Assembly (NCBI GenBank): GCA_965227035.1
Contig: OZ245724.1
Span: forward strand, 3,720,001-3,784,000
DNA: 64,000 nt
Direction: 5' to 3'
Origin: CBDDFQ01 sp965227035
Lineage (GTDB): Bacteria; Pseudomonadota; Gammaproteobacteria; Burkholderiales; Burkholderiaceae_C
In this document: positions 8,935 to 17,204 of the stretch, piece by piece
Layout of the letters: each line of letters starts with the position of its first letter
How positions within the stretch are numbered: position 1 is the first letter of the stretch
Made by a program: the position numbers and the translations under genes
The notes under the pieces: model-generated
Databases searched by the model: none
Seen by the model: only the letters and a program-made list of their open reading frames with translations
Told to the model about the DNA's origin: nothing

Positions 8935-11103
8935 TTAAATTTCCTTGCCCTTCGCATCGTGACGAATGCGTGTGAAGGGTGGCAAACCCTCCATCAGCTT
9001 TGCGCCGTACGACGTGCGGGTCAACCTTTTGTCGTAGCAGTACACGAAAGCCTTGTCGGTTTCGGTACGGATGGCGCGACCTGTCCATTGCGCCAGACGC
9101 ACTGCGGTCGCGGGCACAACGAGTTCAGAGAATGGATCGCGCCCCATCGCGCGTAGCCATTCGGCACGGGCTTCACCTACCGGATCGTCCGGCGATGCGA
9201 AGGGCAGCTTGGCAATGAACACGGTCTCGCAGAGTTGCCCCGGCAAATCGAGTCCTTCACCGAACGATTGCATGCCGAAGATCACCGACGGCAATCCTTC
9301 CGCCACGCGTTCGCGATGACGCTTGAGTAGCAAGGCTCGGGGCAGTTCGGTTTGCACCAGGACGATGTCTTTCAAGCGCGAGGGCAGCGCTTCGGTCGCG
9401 ATCTGCAATTGCGCGCGCGAGGTGAACAGCGCGAGCGCGCCGTGCTCCACGTTCGCCAGATCGCGGATCAATGCCTTCGCCATTTCATGGTTGAAGTCGC
9501 TCGCGTTCTTCGGATCCGCATTGGTTTCCGACGCGATGAACTGGCCCTGTTCGGCGTAGTTGAACGGGCTTGCGACATCGAGCGTGACCGCAGCCGGATC
9601 GCCGTGCAATCCGGATTCGCGCAGAAAGAAATCGAACTTGCCGCAGCTGGTGAGCGTGGCCGATGTGACGACCGCTCCGCGAACCACCGACCATAAATGC
9701 GAACGCAATGTGTTGCCGGGAAGAATCGGGCTTGCATGCGCCTTTACTACGATGAACTCGCCGTCGACATCGCATGTGAACCACTTGGCCGCCGGCACGC
9801 CGCCTTCCGAAGATTCCTTCAACAACAACTGCGCTGTCTCGAACGCTTCTTCCAGTCGCGGCGACAGCATGCCGAGTTGCGCATACAGGGTGGACAGACG
9901 ACGTGCTTCGTCGGGTTTGTCTTTGATTTCTGCGCGCAAGGCTTTGGCCACTGCGCTCAGCGCAGCCAGAAACGATTCGGCGGTGACCGACAGCATGCGA
10001 AGCGGCTCGTCCAGTTTCTCGGGCAGGACGCCACCTGCAACACGAACCCGACTCGGCCCCCAGCTGTCCTTTTGTTCTTTCAATGCGCTGCCGTAGATGT
10101 CCATGATCAGTCGACTCAGATCGAGCATGGTCTGCTTCAGCTGAGGGGCAAGTCGCGTGACGTCTGCGACTTCCGACACATGCACCAGCGATCCGATTCG
10201 CACGGCGCGGCGTGCAAGCGTGTCGATCCAGTTGGTGCGACTCAAATCCATGCTGCAGGAGAACTGATCGAGCGCGGTCGATGGCAGATGGTGGCCTTCG
10301 TCGAGGATCAGCAGGCAGTTGTCCAGATCGGGCAACAAGCGCGATCCAAGCGACGACAAAAGCAGGTCGTGGTTGGCAACGATGACCTGCGCGTTCACCA
10401 GCTCCTTGCGCTTCTCGTAATAGGTGCAGCCGGTGTAGGCCGGGCAATGTTTGCCGGTGCAGCTGTGCGAATCGGCGGCCACCGAACTCCACACTTCGCC
10501 TTGCGGAGGCGTCGACAGGGAATCGCGATCGCCATCCCATGTGTTGCTGGAAAGATCGCGAACGAGGGTGGCGTAGAACACCTTGCGCTCTTCATCGTCG
10601 TGACGCGCGGTGGTAGCGGATGCGCGGCCCGGCTCAGGTTCGTCGTCGGCAAAGAGATCGTCCTCTTCCTGCATGCCCTCGGTTCCGGCGAGACGACCGA
10701 GCTTGAGTTTGCAGACGTACCGTCCTCGACCCTTTGCCAAAGCGAACTTGAATTCCTTCGGCATGAGTTTGGCAATTGCCGGAAGGTCCTTGTTGACCAG
10801 CTGCTCCTGCAGCGCAACCGTTGCAGTCGAAATGAGTACGCGGGTGTTTCGTGTCAGCGCAAGAGAAATTGCCGGGACGCAATACGCGAGCGATTTGCCG
10901 ACGCCGGTGCCCGCTTGAATGACCGCGATCGAGCGATCCGGCTGGCCATCTTCCTCTTCCATCTTCCCGAGACTCACGCCGCTGAATGTTTCTGCGACTT
11001 GCTCGGCCATCATCCGCTGGCCCGGACGACTGCGGAAATCGCCGGCGGCGGACACGACGCTGTCGAAAGCTAGAAGGGCCGCTTGAGCGAGAACTGATGG
11101 CAT
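8935..11103 (-). CDS. dinG: DinG-type ATP-dependent 5'-3' DNA helicase
   Basis: A 722-residue superfamily 2 (XPD-like) helicase. Walker A AGTGVGKS is at residues 64-71 and the Walker B/box II reads LDEGHH (about 267-272), the DEGH variant of DEAH. Four cysteines at 131, 215, 220 and 226 form the iron-sulfur cluster site between them. The C-terminal motifs LFTSRAQL, SFGEGLDLPG and QWTGRAIR are present. DinG removes R-loops and unwinds forked or quadruplex DNA during repair. It is a stand-alone gene with a 244-base purine-rich upstream region. Confidence 0.93.
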   Translation of the reverse strand: MPSVLAQAALLAFDSVVSAAGDFRSRPGQRMMAEQVAETFSGVSLGKMEEEDGQPDRSIAVIQAGTGVGKSLAYCVPAISLALTRNTRVLISTATVALQEQLVNKDLPAIAKLMPKEFKFALAKGRGRYVCKLKLGRLAGTEGMQEEDDLFADDEPEPGRASATTARHDDEERKVFYATLVRDLSSNTWDGDRDSLSTPPQGEVWSSVAADSHSCTGKHCPAYTGCTYYEKRKELVNAQVIVANHDLLLSSLGSRLLPDLDNCLLILDEGHHLPSTALDQFSCSMDLSRTNWIDTLARRAVRIGSLVHVSEVADVTRLAPQLKQTMLDLSRLIMDIYGSALKEQKDSWGPSRVRVAGGVLPEKLDEPLRMLSVTAESFLAALSAVAKALRAEIKDKPDEARRLSTLYAQLGMLSPRLEEAFETAQLLLKESSEGGVPAAKWFTCDVDGEFIVVKAHASPILPGNTLRSHLWSVVRGAVVTSATLTSCGKFDFFLRESGLHGDPAAVTLDVASPFNYAEQGQFIASETNADPKNASDFNHEMAKALIRDLANVEHGALALFTSRAQLQIATEALPSRLKDIVLVQTELPRALLLKRHRERVAEGLPSVIFGMQSFGEGLDLPGQLCETVFIAKLPFASPDDPVGEARAEWLRAMGRDPFSELVVPATAVRLAQWTGRAIRTETDKAFVYCYDKRLTRTSYGAKLMEGLPPFTRIRHDAKGKEI

Positions 11104-11347
11104 GGGTAGAGAAAACGGGAGGAAAAGACGAGTGAACGAAAGACTGAACGGAAGAGTGAGAGGGAGGACGCGACAAGCGATTCGCGATGCAGTAAATCAC
11201 TGGATCAATTCACAGGCCCGAGTATCCCAGAGAAGCCCCGAATTTTTTCATGCTGTAGGCCAAGGCTTACCAACCCTCTGGTGTTTGGACGATTCGCGGG
11301 TTTTGAGGTGGCGCGGATAGTCGAACGAAACACAGTAGGGCCCCGAC

Positions 11348-12532
11348 ATGACCGCACTTGCCGAGAAACCCAAGAAATCAACCCGCTCCTCGAATCCGGC
11401 GGATCGTCCTGGAACTGGACTCGTCGCATCCTATACGCACGGACTTCGCGGGTATTCGAGCGATCACGAAAAGGCGACACGTGCCGAAGTGGTCAGGCGA
11501 CTGGCTCAACTCAAACGGTACGAGGTGTTCGCCGATGAAGTTCTGACACCGCCGGCAGGGGCTCACGACTTCCATTTGTATCTGGTGCCCAGCGACACAT
11601 TGGTTGGTCTGGACGTCGCAAGTGCATTGGGCATTCACGACAAACACGATCTCTTCGGCGGCGTCGTTCCCCACGCATTCGTCTCTACGAAAATCATTAC
11701 GCATCCTTTAGTCGATCCGGCAGCGCAGGCACCGGAGGGCTGGTGCGCAGCAATGGGCGACAGGATCAAGGAATCGGTTCTGCGTGGCTTTTCTGTTTTC
11801 ACCATCGAAGACGGCTTGCTGGCTGGCCGAGCGTTGCTCGAAGCGGGTGGCCCACTACGCATCAAGCCAGTGCGCGCAACTGGCGGAAGAGGGCAGGTCG
11901 TTGCTCGCGATATCAACGAGCTGCATGCCTATCTGCAGCATATGGGTGCCGACGAGTTGGCGAAGGACGGGATAGTCCTGGAAGAAAACCTGATCAGCCC
12001 CGTCACGCTGAGCGTGGGCCAGGTATGGGTGGGCGATCTGGTGGCCACGTACTACGGACACCAGCGACTCACGCGTGACAACAACGGCGAAGAGGTTTAC
12101 GGAGGAACCGACCTTTACGTCGTTCGGGGCGAATTCGACAAGCTGCTGGAAATGGATATTCAGCCGGACGTGCGACTTGCGGTCGAGCAGGCTCTCAAGT
12201 ACAACGAGGCGGTGCACGAATGCTTCCCGGGGTTCTTCGCGTCGCGCATCAACTATGACGTGGTTCAGGGCTTGAATCATGCTGGCGAGTGGCGCTCGGG
12301 GGTGCTGGAGCAATCGTGGCGCGTTGGCGGAGCGACAGGCGCGGAGCTTGCCGCGCTGGAAGCGTTCGATAACGATGAAAGACGCAATCTGGTTCATGCT
12401 TCGTGCATAGAAATTTTCGGAGACGATTTGCCGCCTCCGTCGCATGCGACCGTTTACTTTGATGGTGTGGACAAGGATGTCGGAAAAATTACCAAGTACA
12501 CAGTTACCAAGTCCAATATCGACGCGCCATAA
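11348..12532 (+). CDS. DUF3182 family protein, ATP-grasp-like
   Basis: A 394-residue cytoplasmic protein resembling DUF3182. The central part looks like an ATP-grasp fold: RIKPVRATGGRGQVV (about residues 171-185) resembles the Lys/Gly-rich ATP-binding segment, and GIVLEENL the hinge strand. Late motifs include NYDVVQG and SWRVGGATGAELAAL. No substrate is known for the family. It overlaps the next gene (alpha/beta hydrolase) by about 56 bases, suggesting translational coupling and a shared pathway. The ATP-grasp reading is my inference from motifs, not a proven activity. Confidence 0.8.
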   Translation: MTALAEKPKKSTRSSNPADRPGTGLVASYTHGLRGYSSDHEKATRAEVVRRLAQLKRYEVFADEVLTPPAGAHDFHLYLVPSDTLVGLDVASALGIHDKHDLFGGVVPHAFVSTKIITHPLVDPAAQAPEGWCAAMGDRIKESVLRGFSVFTIEDGLLAGRALLEAGGPLRIKPVRATGGRGQVVARDINELHAYLQHMGADELAKDGIVLEENLISPVTLSVGQVWVGDLVATYYGHQRLTRDNNGEEVYGGTDLYVVRGEFDKLLEMDIQPDVRLAVEQALKYNEAVHECFPGFFASRINYDVVQGLNHAGEWRSGVLEQSWRVGGATGAELAALEAFDNDERRNLVHASCIEIFGDDLPPPSHATVYFDGVDKDVGKITKYTVTKSNIDAP

Positions 12533-13373
12533 GACTGTTCATATCAATGTGGGCGGCCAGCGTCTCGAGGGGACGCTGGTTGCTCCGAACCGGCTCGTTC
12601 CAGGCGTCATGCTGGTGCACGGGTGGGACGGCAATCAGGAGCAGTATCTGGCTCGCGCGCATGAGATTGCAGCGTTGGGATGCGTTTGCCTGACCTTCGA
12701 CTTGCGCGGCCACGGCAAATACAAGGACATGCGCGATACCGTCACACGCGAGGACAACTTGCAGGACATGTTGTCCGCGTTCGATTTGCTCGTGGGTCAT
12801 CCCGCTGTGGATGGATCGGCCATTGCGGTTGTGGGAAGTAGCTACGGCGGCTACCTTGCATCGATTCTGACGAGCATGCGTCAGGTTCGCTGGCTTGCAT
12901 TGCGCGTACCTGCGATGTATCGCGATGAAGACTGGAACACGGCAAAGCGGGCTCTGAGCAAAGAAGATCTGAACGCGTACCGGCAAACGATCATCCCGGT
13001 CGATGCCAACCGCGCTCTAAAAGCCAGTTCGGAGTTTCGCGGCGACGTACTGCTTGTCGAATCCGAACATGACGTCACCGTTCCTCACCCGGTCATCGTC
13101 AATTACCTCAGCGCCTTCAAACACGCGCATTCCATGACTTATCGGGTCATTCGCGACGCCGACCACAGCCTGTCTAAGAAAGAGTGGCGGCAAACCTATT
13201 CGTCGATGCTGGTGAAGTGGATGACGGAAATGATCGCGGGCGCGCACGAAGAACAGAACGCCGCGATCTCCAAAGAGATCGCGTTGGAGCAAGCCAACGC
13301 CAAGGACGAAGCGGCTGTTTCGAAACGTCGCTGGTCGCTCACCAGGCATCTCCGCAAGCTGAAGAATCGCTGA
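12477..13373 (+). CDS. Alpha/beta hydrolase overlapping the DUF3182 gene
   Basis: A 298-residue cytoplasmic serine hydrolase of the dipeptidyl-peptidase/DUF-type alpha/beta fold. It shows the oxyanion HGWDGNQEQY, FDLRGHGKY, the nucleophile elbow VGSSYGGY, and probable acid and His in VESEHDVTVPH and RDADHSLS. The C-terminal 40 residues are charged and helical. The start is taken as ATG 12477 (MSEKLPSTQ); in-frame ATGs at 12444 and 12462 would lengthen the overlap. Coupling to the ATP-grasp-like gene implies a related substrate. No signal peptide is seen. Confidence 0.82.
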   Translation: MSEKLPSTQLPSPISTRHKTVHINVGGQRLEGTLVAPNRLVPGVMLVHGWDGNQEQYLARAHEIAALGCVCLTFDLRGHGKYKDMRDTVTREDNLQDMLSAFDLLVGHPAVDGSAIAVVGSSYGGYLASILTSMRQVRWLALRVPAMYRDEDWNTAKRALSKEDLNAYRQTIIPVDANRALKASSEFRGDVLLVESEHDVTVPHPVIVNYLSAFKHAHSMTYRVIRDADHSLSKKEWRQTYSSMLVKWMTEMIAGAHEEQNAAISKEIALEQANAKDEAAVSKRRWSLTRHLRKLKNR

Positions 13374-13501
13374 TTTCACCCGACGCGCGGACTGCGCATC
13401 GCGCAGCGATTCGCGCGCCGTCGCATGTCGACGCAAAGGTCGGTTTCATTTTCACGACTGAGTGCGAATTCCGTTTTTCCCCCGATACATTCGCTGCCCT
13501 T

Positions 13502-13518
13502 GCTGGCCAAAAGCCAGC
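13502..13518 (+). other. Short hairpin upstream of the TpsB gene
   Basis: GCTGGC and GCCAGC form a perfect 6-bp stem around a CAAAA loop, about 33 bases before the TpsB start codon. It has no T-tract, so it is not a convincing terminator; it would fall in the leader if transcription starts upstream. Confidence 0.35.
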
Positions 13519-13550
13519 GGTAGACGGATCAAGAACATCGGGGAAATTTC

Positions 13551-15122
13551 ATGCGTCGGGTATTTACGTTGTTGGCATGTGCGCTATCTGCCTGGGGCGT
13601 GCAGGCCAAATCGACCTGCTTCGTGTTGCACGAAATTCGTCTCGAGGGACGGGACGCGAACCAGTTCGCGTGGATCACCGACCGCGCGGGACGTTATTTG
13701 CGGCAGTGCGTAGGCAATGAAGATCTGAAAGCGATGACATCAGAGATCACGGGCGAACTGATCGCTCGGGGATTCGTCGCGACAAGGATTGCGCTACCGC
13801 CGCAAAACCTTTCCGAAGGTGTTCTTCGGCTTGCTCTCAGAAGCACTCACGTCAATAGCGTCAAGATGATCGACAAAAAGACCGGCGACATCGATCACGC
13901 GTGGGGTACGCATCGAAATGCATTTCAGGGCGTCGAGGGTTCTTTGCTCAACATCCGCGATATCGAGCAGGGACTCGAGCAGATGCAACGACTTCCGAGT
14001 CAGGAAGTCACGTCCACGATCGCGCCTGCGGGCGATGAGGCCGACGGAATTGCGCTTAGCGACATCTTCATCGAGAGATCCCCCACTAGCTTGCTCGATC
14101 GGTTGCACGGTTCCGCGTCGTTGGACAACTCGGGCAGTCATGAGTTGGGACGAACCCGAACAGGACTCGGCGCAACGCTTGAAAACCCTTTCGGTGTGAA
14201 CGATCTGATCTCGCTCAACGTGTCGAGCGGCGCAGAAAATCCAACGGCGTCGCGTCGCGAACAGGATGCGAGTCTCAGCTACAGCGTGCCGCTGGGATAT
14301 AGCCTCTTCAGGCTATCGACCGCTTACGGCAGATTCGCCAAGTATGTGTCGTTGACCGATATGCGCGTGCTGGCTAGCGGATCGAGCCAGTCGGTGTCCG
14401 GTCAGATCGAGCATGTGGTCTGGCGGGACGGCCAAGACAAAGTCACCGTACGCGGCGCGCTGTCGATGCGAAGCGCGCGCAGCTTTATCGAGGATGAAGA
14501 GCTCCTGACTCAGCGCAGGCGCACCACTTCTGCGGAAGTCGGCATTCATTGGTCCAGCGCGAAAGGCGGGCGCTCGTTCGAAACCGATCTCGCGTTTCGG
14601 CAGGGAGTGTCTTTCAACGCCGAGGCCGATTTCGATCGAACCCAATCGACGATGACGAATCGTCCCAGCATGATTCTTTTCGATGCGGGCTACTCCGACG
14701 ATTTCGAACTGATGCATGCCAAGCTCAGATACGCCACGTCGATCCGCGCTCGCTACACCCCGGACACCACGATGGCGATCGACCAGTTCGCGATAGGCGG
14801 GCGCGATACCGTGCGCGGATTCAGCGGCGAGAACAATCTTCTGGCCGAAAATGGCGTCGCTTCCCGCAACGAAATCGCGCTCCCGGTCGAATTGCCGCGA
14901 GCCGATTGGGCGCATGTCTACCTCGCGCTCGACATGGGGATGGTTCGTGGCCCTTCGGATAATTTTCTGTCCGGCAAATCGCTAGTGGGCACCGCTGTCG
15001 GGCTTCGATCCAAGTGGCAAAAACTGCAATTCGACCTCGCGCTCGCTGCGCCTCTTTACCGCCCCAAGCAGTTCGAGAAAAACCGCTGGAGCGTCTATGG
15101 CTCCGCAAGTTACTCGTTTTAG
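13551..15122 (+). CDS. ShlB/FhaC/HecB-family two-partner secretion transporter (TpsB), orphan
   Basis: A 523-residue outer-membrane Omp85-superfamily protein. A signal peptide (residues 1-19, ending VQA) precedes a POTRA-like region (FVLHEIRLEG, ITGELIARGFVATRI) and a C-terminal beta-barrel with the conserved loop motif GGRDTVRGFSGE and a terminal aromatic (SYSF). TpsB proteins export a large TpsA exoprotein such as a haemagglutinin or haemolysin. No TpsA gene lies on either side. The ribosome site is GGGG, 6-9 bases before ATG 13551. The cargo may be encoded elsewhere. Confidence 0.88.
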   Translation: MRRVFTLLACALSAWGVQAKSTCFVLHEIRLEGRDANQFAWITDRAGRYLRQCVGNEDLKAMTSEITGELIARGFVATRIALPPQNLSEGVLRLALRSTHVNSVKMIDKKTGDIDHAWGTHRNAFQGVEGSLLNIRDIEQGLEQMQRLPSQEVTSTIAPAGDEADGIALSDIFIERSPTSLLDRLHGSASLDNSGSHELGRTRTGLGATLENPFGVNDLISLNVSSGAENPTASRREQDASLSYSVPLGYSLFRLSTAYGRFAKYVSLTDMRVLASGSSQSVSGQIEHVVWRDGQDKVTVRGALSMRSARSFIEDEELLTQRRRTTSAEVGIHWSSAKGGRSFETDLAFRQGVSFNAEADFDRTQSTMTNRPSMILFDAGYSDDFELMHAKLRYATSIRARYTPDTTMAIDQFAIGGRDTVRGFSGENNLLAENGVASRNEIALPVELPRADWAHVYLALDMGMVRGPSDNFLSGKSLVGTAVGLRSKWQKLQFDLALAAPLYRPKQFEKNRWSVYGSASYSF

Positions 15123-15152
15123 GGTTGGTGAAACCGGCGACGAAACCTAGTC

Positions 15153-15181
15153 TTGACCACAGCCGGAGTTGAATATAATAT
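15153..15181 (+). promoter_or_regulatory. Candidate sigma-70 promoter for the NicC-like gene
   Basis: TTGACC at 15153-15158 is followed, after 17 bases, by TAATAT at 15176-15181; the overlapping TATAAT at 15174-15179 is closer to consensus but has only 15-base spacing. It lies 49 bases upstream of the start codon and abuts a small inverted repeat. Confidence 0.5.
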
Positions 15182-15195
15182 GAACATATCGTTCA
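15181..15195 (+). promoter_or_regulatory. Candidate operator, TGAAC-N5-GTTCA
   Basis: A perfect 5-bp inverted repeat (TGAAC, spacer ATATC, GTTCA) begins at the last base of the -10 region and covers the expected transcription start. Short palindromes of this kind bind IclR-family regulators, and an IclR gene is the next one but one downstream. The pairing is inferred. Confidence 0.45.
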
Positions 15196-15229
15196 ATTTA
15201 TAACCTCAACCAAATTGTCTGGAGTAGCC

Positions 15230-16348
15230 ATGAAAATCGGAATTAGCGGAGCTGGAATCGGTGGACTGGCTGCGGCAATTGCCATGCTGCGTGACGGTCA
15301 CGACGTGGTCGTGTACGAACAGGCGGCGAAATTTGCGCGAGTAGGCGCTGACATCAACCTCACGCCGAACGCCGTCATGGCTCTCGACGGCCTCGGCATC
15401 GGCGACAAATTGCGTGAGACTGCAGCACGTCCGACGCACCGAATCAGCCGCGACTGGGATACCGGTCTGGAAACCTCCCGCATCGAAATGCAGGGCGTCG
15501 GCGAAGAGAAATACGGTGCGCCTCAGCTCACGATGCACCGCGCCGATTTGATGACTGCGCTCGAAGAGTCGCTGCCCGCAGGCATCGTGAAGTTCAGCAA
15601 GAAAGCGAAATCGGTCACGAGCGGGGAGTCGGGAATTACGGTGGAATTCGAAGATGGAACCAGCGACACGGTCGACCTGATGATCGGCGCCGACGGCATC
15701 CATTCGGCAGTCCGGACCGCCATGTTGGGCCAGGAAAAGCCGGTGTTCACCGGCGTGGTCGCGTATCGCGCCGTGGTTCCCGCAGATCGACTCGAAGGCG
15801 TTTCAAACCTGAATGCCTTTACCAAATGGTGGGGTCCTAATCCGTCCACCCAGATCGTGACCTTCCCGCTCAATCTGGGCAAAGACATCTTCATTTTTGC
15901 GACCACACCGCAAGACAGCTGGCGCTACGAATCGTGGACTCAGCCTGGCGACATTGACGAACTGCGCAGCATGTACACCGACTTCCACCCGGAAGCGCGC
16001 GCCTTGCTCGATGCCTGCGATAGCGTTTTGAAGTCGGCGCTGTATGTTCGCGATCCGCTGCCGTCCTGGTCCAAGGGCAACATGACCCTGCTCGGCGATG
16101 CGGCTCATCCGATGATGCCTTTCATGGCGCAAGGCGCCGGCATGGCAATCGAAGATGCGATCGTGCTCTCGCGTTGCCTCGAGGGCGCGACCAAAGATAC
16201 GGTCCCCGAGCGCCTCGAAAAATACCAGAGCCTTCGCCTTGAGCGCACCAGCAAGATCCAGATCGGCTCGCGTGGCAACGAGTGGATGAAGGTCGGCGGA
16301 AACGCCGATTGGGTCTACGCGTACAACGCCTGGACAGTGCCGGTCTGA
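15230..16348 (+). CDS. FAD-dependent aromatic hydroxylase, NicC/salicylate-hydroxylase-like
   Basis: A 372-residue class A flavoprotein monooxygenase. It shows the Rossmann GISGAGIGGLAAAIA, the DG motif MIGADGIHSAVRTAM, and the GD motif LLGDAAHPMMPFMAQGAGMA. The whole chain, including KWWGPNPS, YHPEAR-like FHPEARALLDA and DPLPSWSKGNM, resembles 6-hydroxynicotinate 3-monooxygenase (NicC). It therefore probably adds oxygen to an aromatic or pyridine carboxylate using NAD(P)H. GGAG precedes ATG 15230. It overlaps the IclR gene by one base (TGATG). The substrate is not certain: no NicX or NicF relatives are nearby. Confidence 0.85.
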   Translation: MKIGISGAGIGGLAAAIAMLRDGHDVVVYEQAAKFARVGADINLTPNAVMALDGLGIGDKLRETAARPTHRISRDWDTGLETSRIEMQGVGEEKYGAPQLTMHRADLMTALEESLPAGIVKFSKKAKSVTSGESGITVEFEDGTSDTVDLMIGADGIHSAVRTAMLGQEKPVFTGVVAYRAVVPADRLEGVSNLNAFTKWWGPNPSTQIVTFPLNLGKDIFIFATTPQDSWRYESWTQPGDIDELRSMYTDFHPEARALLDACDSVLKSALYVRDPLPSWSKGNMTLLGDAAHPMMPFMAQGAGMAIEDAIVLSRCLEGATKDTVPERLEKYQSLRLERTSKIQIGSRGNEWMKVGGNADWVYAYNAWTVPV

Positions 16349-17097
16349 TGAAAGACGACGCGGTCAATTCACGCGCTTCCGATTCGGCGTCCGATTCCAC
16401 TTCCATTTCGGGATCGACCACGCCTAGCGGTCGTGCGTTCAAGCTGCTGCAATACATCGCCGACGGGGGCTCGACAGGCAACCTGAGCGAACTCGGACGC
16501 CAGCTCGATATCAATCGCGTTACCGCCATGCGATTGCTCGCATCGCTGGAGCAGGAGGAGGCGATCGAGGCGCTTCCGCAGGGCGGGCATCGAATCGGCA
16601 TGAAATTCTTGGCGCTTGCAGCCAACGTAATTGCATCGGACGACCTCTTCGGTCATGGCCGGCGCGTCCTCGAATCTGTGTCGAAGGCGCTGGACATGTC
16701 GGCGTTTCTCGTGGTGCCGGATGAATCCGAGGTGATCTACATGCTGCGTGTCATGCCTGACGTACCGTTGGTGAGCAGCGTTCGCATAGGTACCCGGATC
16801 GCGATGACAAAAACGACAGCAGGCCGGACCATTCTTGCTAGCAGAGGCGACCAATCTGCCGATTCCGACGACATTCGCGCCAAGGGTTGCGCCTGGAGTT
16901 TCTCGGGTCTGGAGCGAGGAATCGATTCATGCGCAGCGGTGGTGACCGGTGCGGACGGACTCGCCATTGCGGCGATCAGCGTTGCCGGACCCGAGTCGCG
17001 ATTCGCCAGCGAAACGCAGCTGCGCGCGAAGGTCGAAGATGTCGTCAAAAACGCCGCGGCTCAACTCTCGAAAATTATGGGCGACTCGTCTCTGTAG
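16348..17097 (+). CDS. IclR-family transcriptional regulator
   Basis: A 249-residue regulator. A Ser/Thr-rich N-terminal tail of about 25 residues precedes the winged helix (GRAFKLLQYIADGG, LSELGRQLDINRVTAMRLLASL) and a C-terminal effector domain (GHGRRVLESVSKALDMSAFL, TAGRTILAS, LAIAAISVAGP). The start ATG 16348 overlaps the stop of the hydroxylase. It probably controls the hydroxylase promoter, where a small palindrome lies, and perhaps the following transport gene, in response to the aromatic substrate. Confidence 0.9.
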   Translation: MKDDAVNSRASDSASDSTSISGSTTPSGRAFKLLQYIADGGSTGNLSELGRQLDINRVTAMRLLASLEQEEAIEALPQGGHRIGMKFLALAANVIASDDLFGHGRRVLESVSKALDMSAFLVVPDESEVIYMLRVMPDVPLVSSVRIGTRIAMTKTTAGRTILASRGDQSADSDDIRAKGCAWSFSGLERGIDSCAAVVTGADGLAIAAISVAGPESRFASETQLRAKVEDVVKNAAAQLSKIMGDSSL

Positions 17098-17152
17098 ACC
17101 ATAGTTTTCAGGAAAATTTGGATGCGATCTCAGCGAAAAACCTAGTGACTCT

Positions 17153-17169
17153 CTGGCACGCTTTCTGCA
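17153..17169 (+). promoter_or_regulatory. Sigma-54 (RpoN) promoter of the Bug solute-binding gene
   Basis: CTGGCACGCTTTCTGCA matches 15 of 17 positions of the -24/-12 consensus YTGGCACGRNNNTTGCW, with the required GG-N10-GC spacing (GG 17155-17156, GC 17167-17168). Start of transcription would be about 17180, leaving a 25-base leader with AAGGAA before ATG 17205. The required enhancer-binding activator is not encoded nearby. Confidence 0.75.
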
Positions 17170-17204
17170 TGATTGCGGCACTTAAGAATCCAAAGGAATT
17201 TTCC

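Noticed and set aside
11104..11347. Possible promoter or small gene in the purine-rich gap before the DUF3182 gene
   Set aside because: No frame with a ribosome site and no convincing -35/-10 pair; only base composition stands out around 11104-11175.
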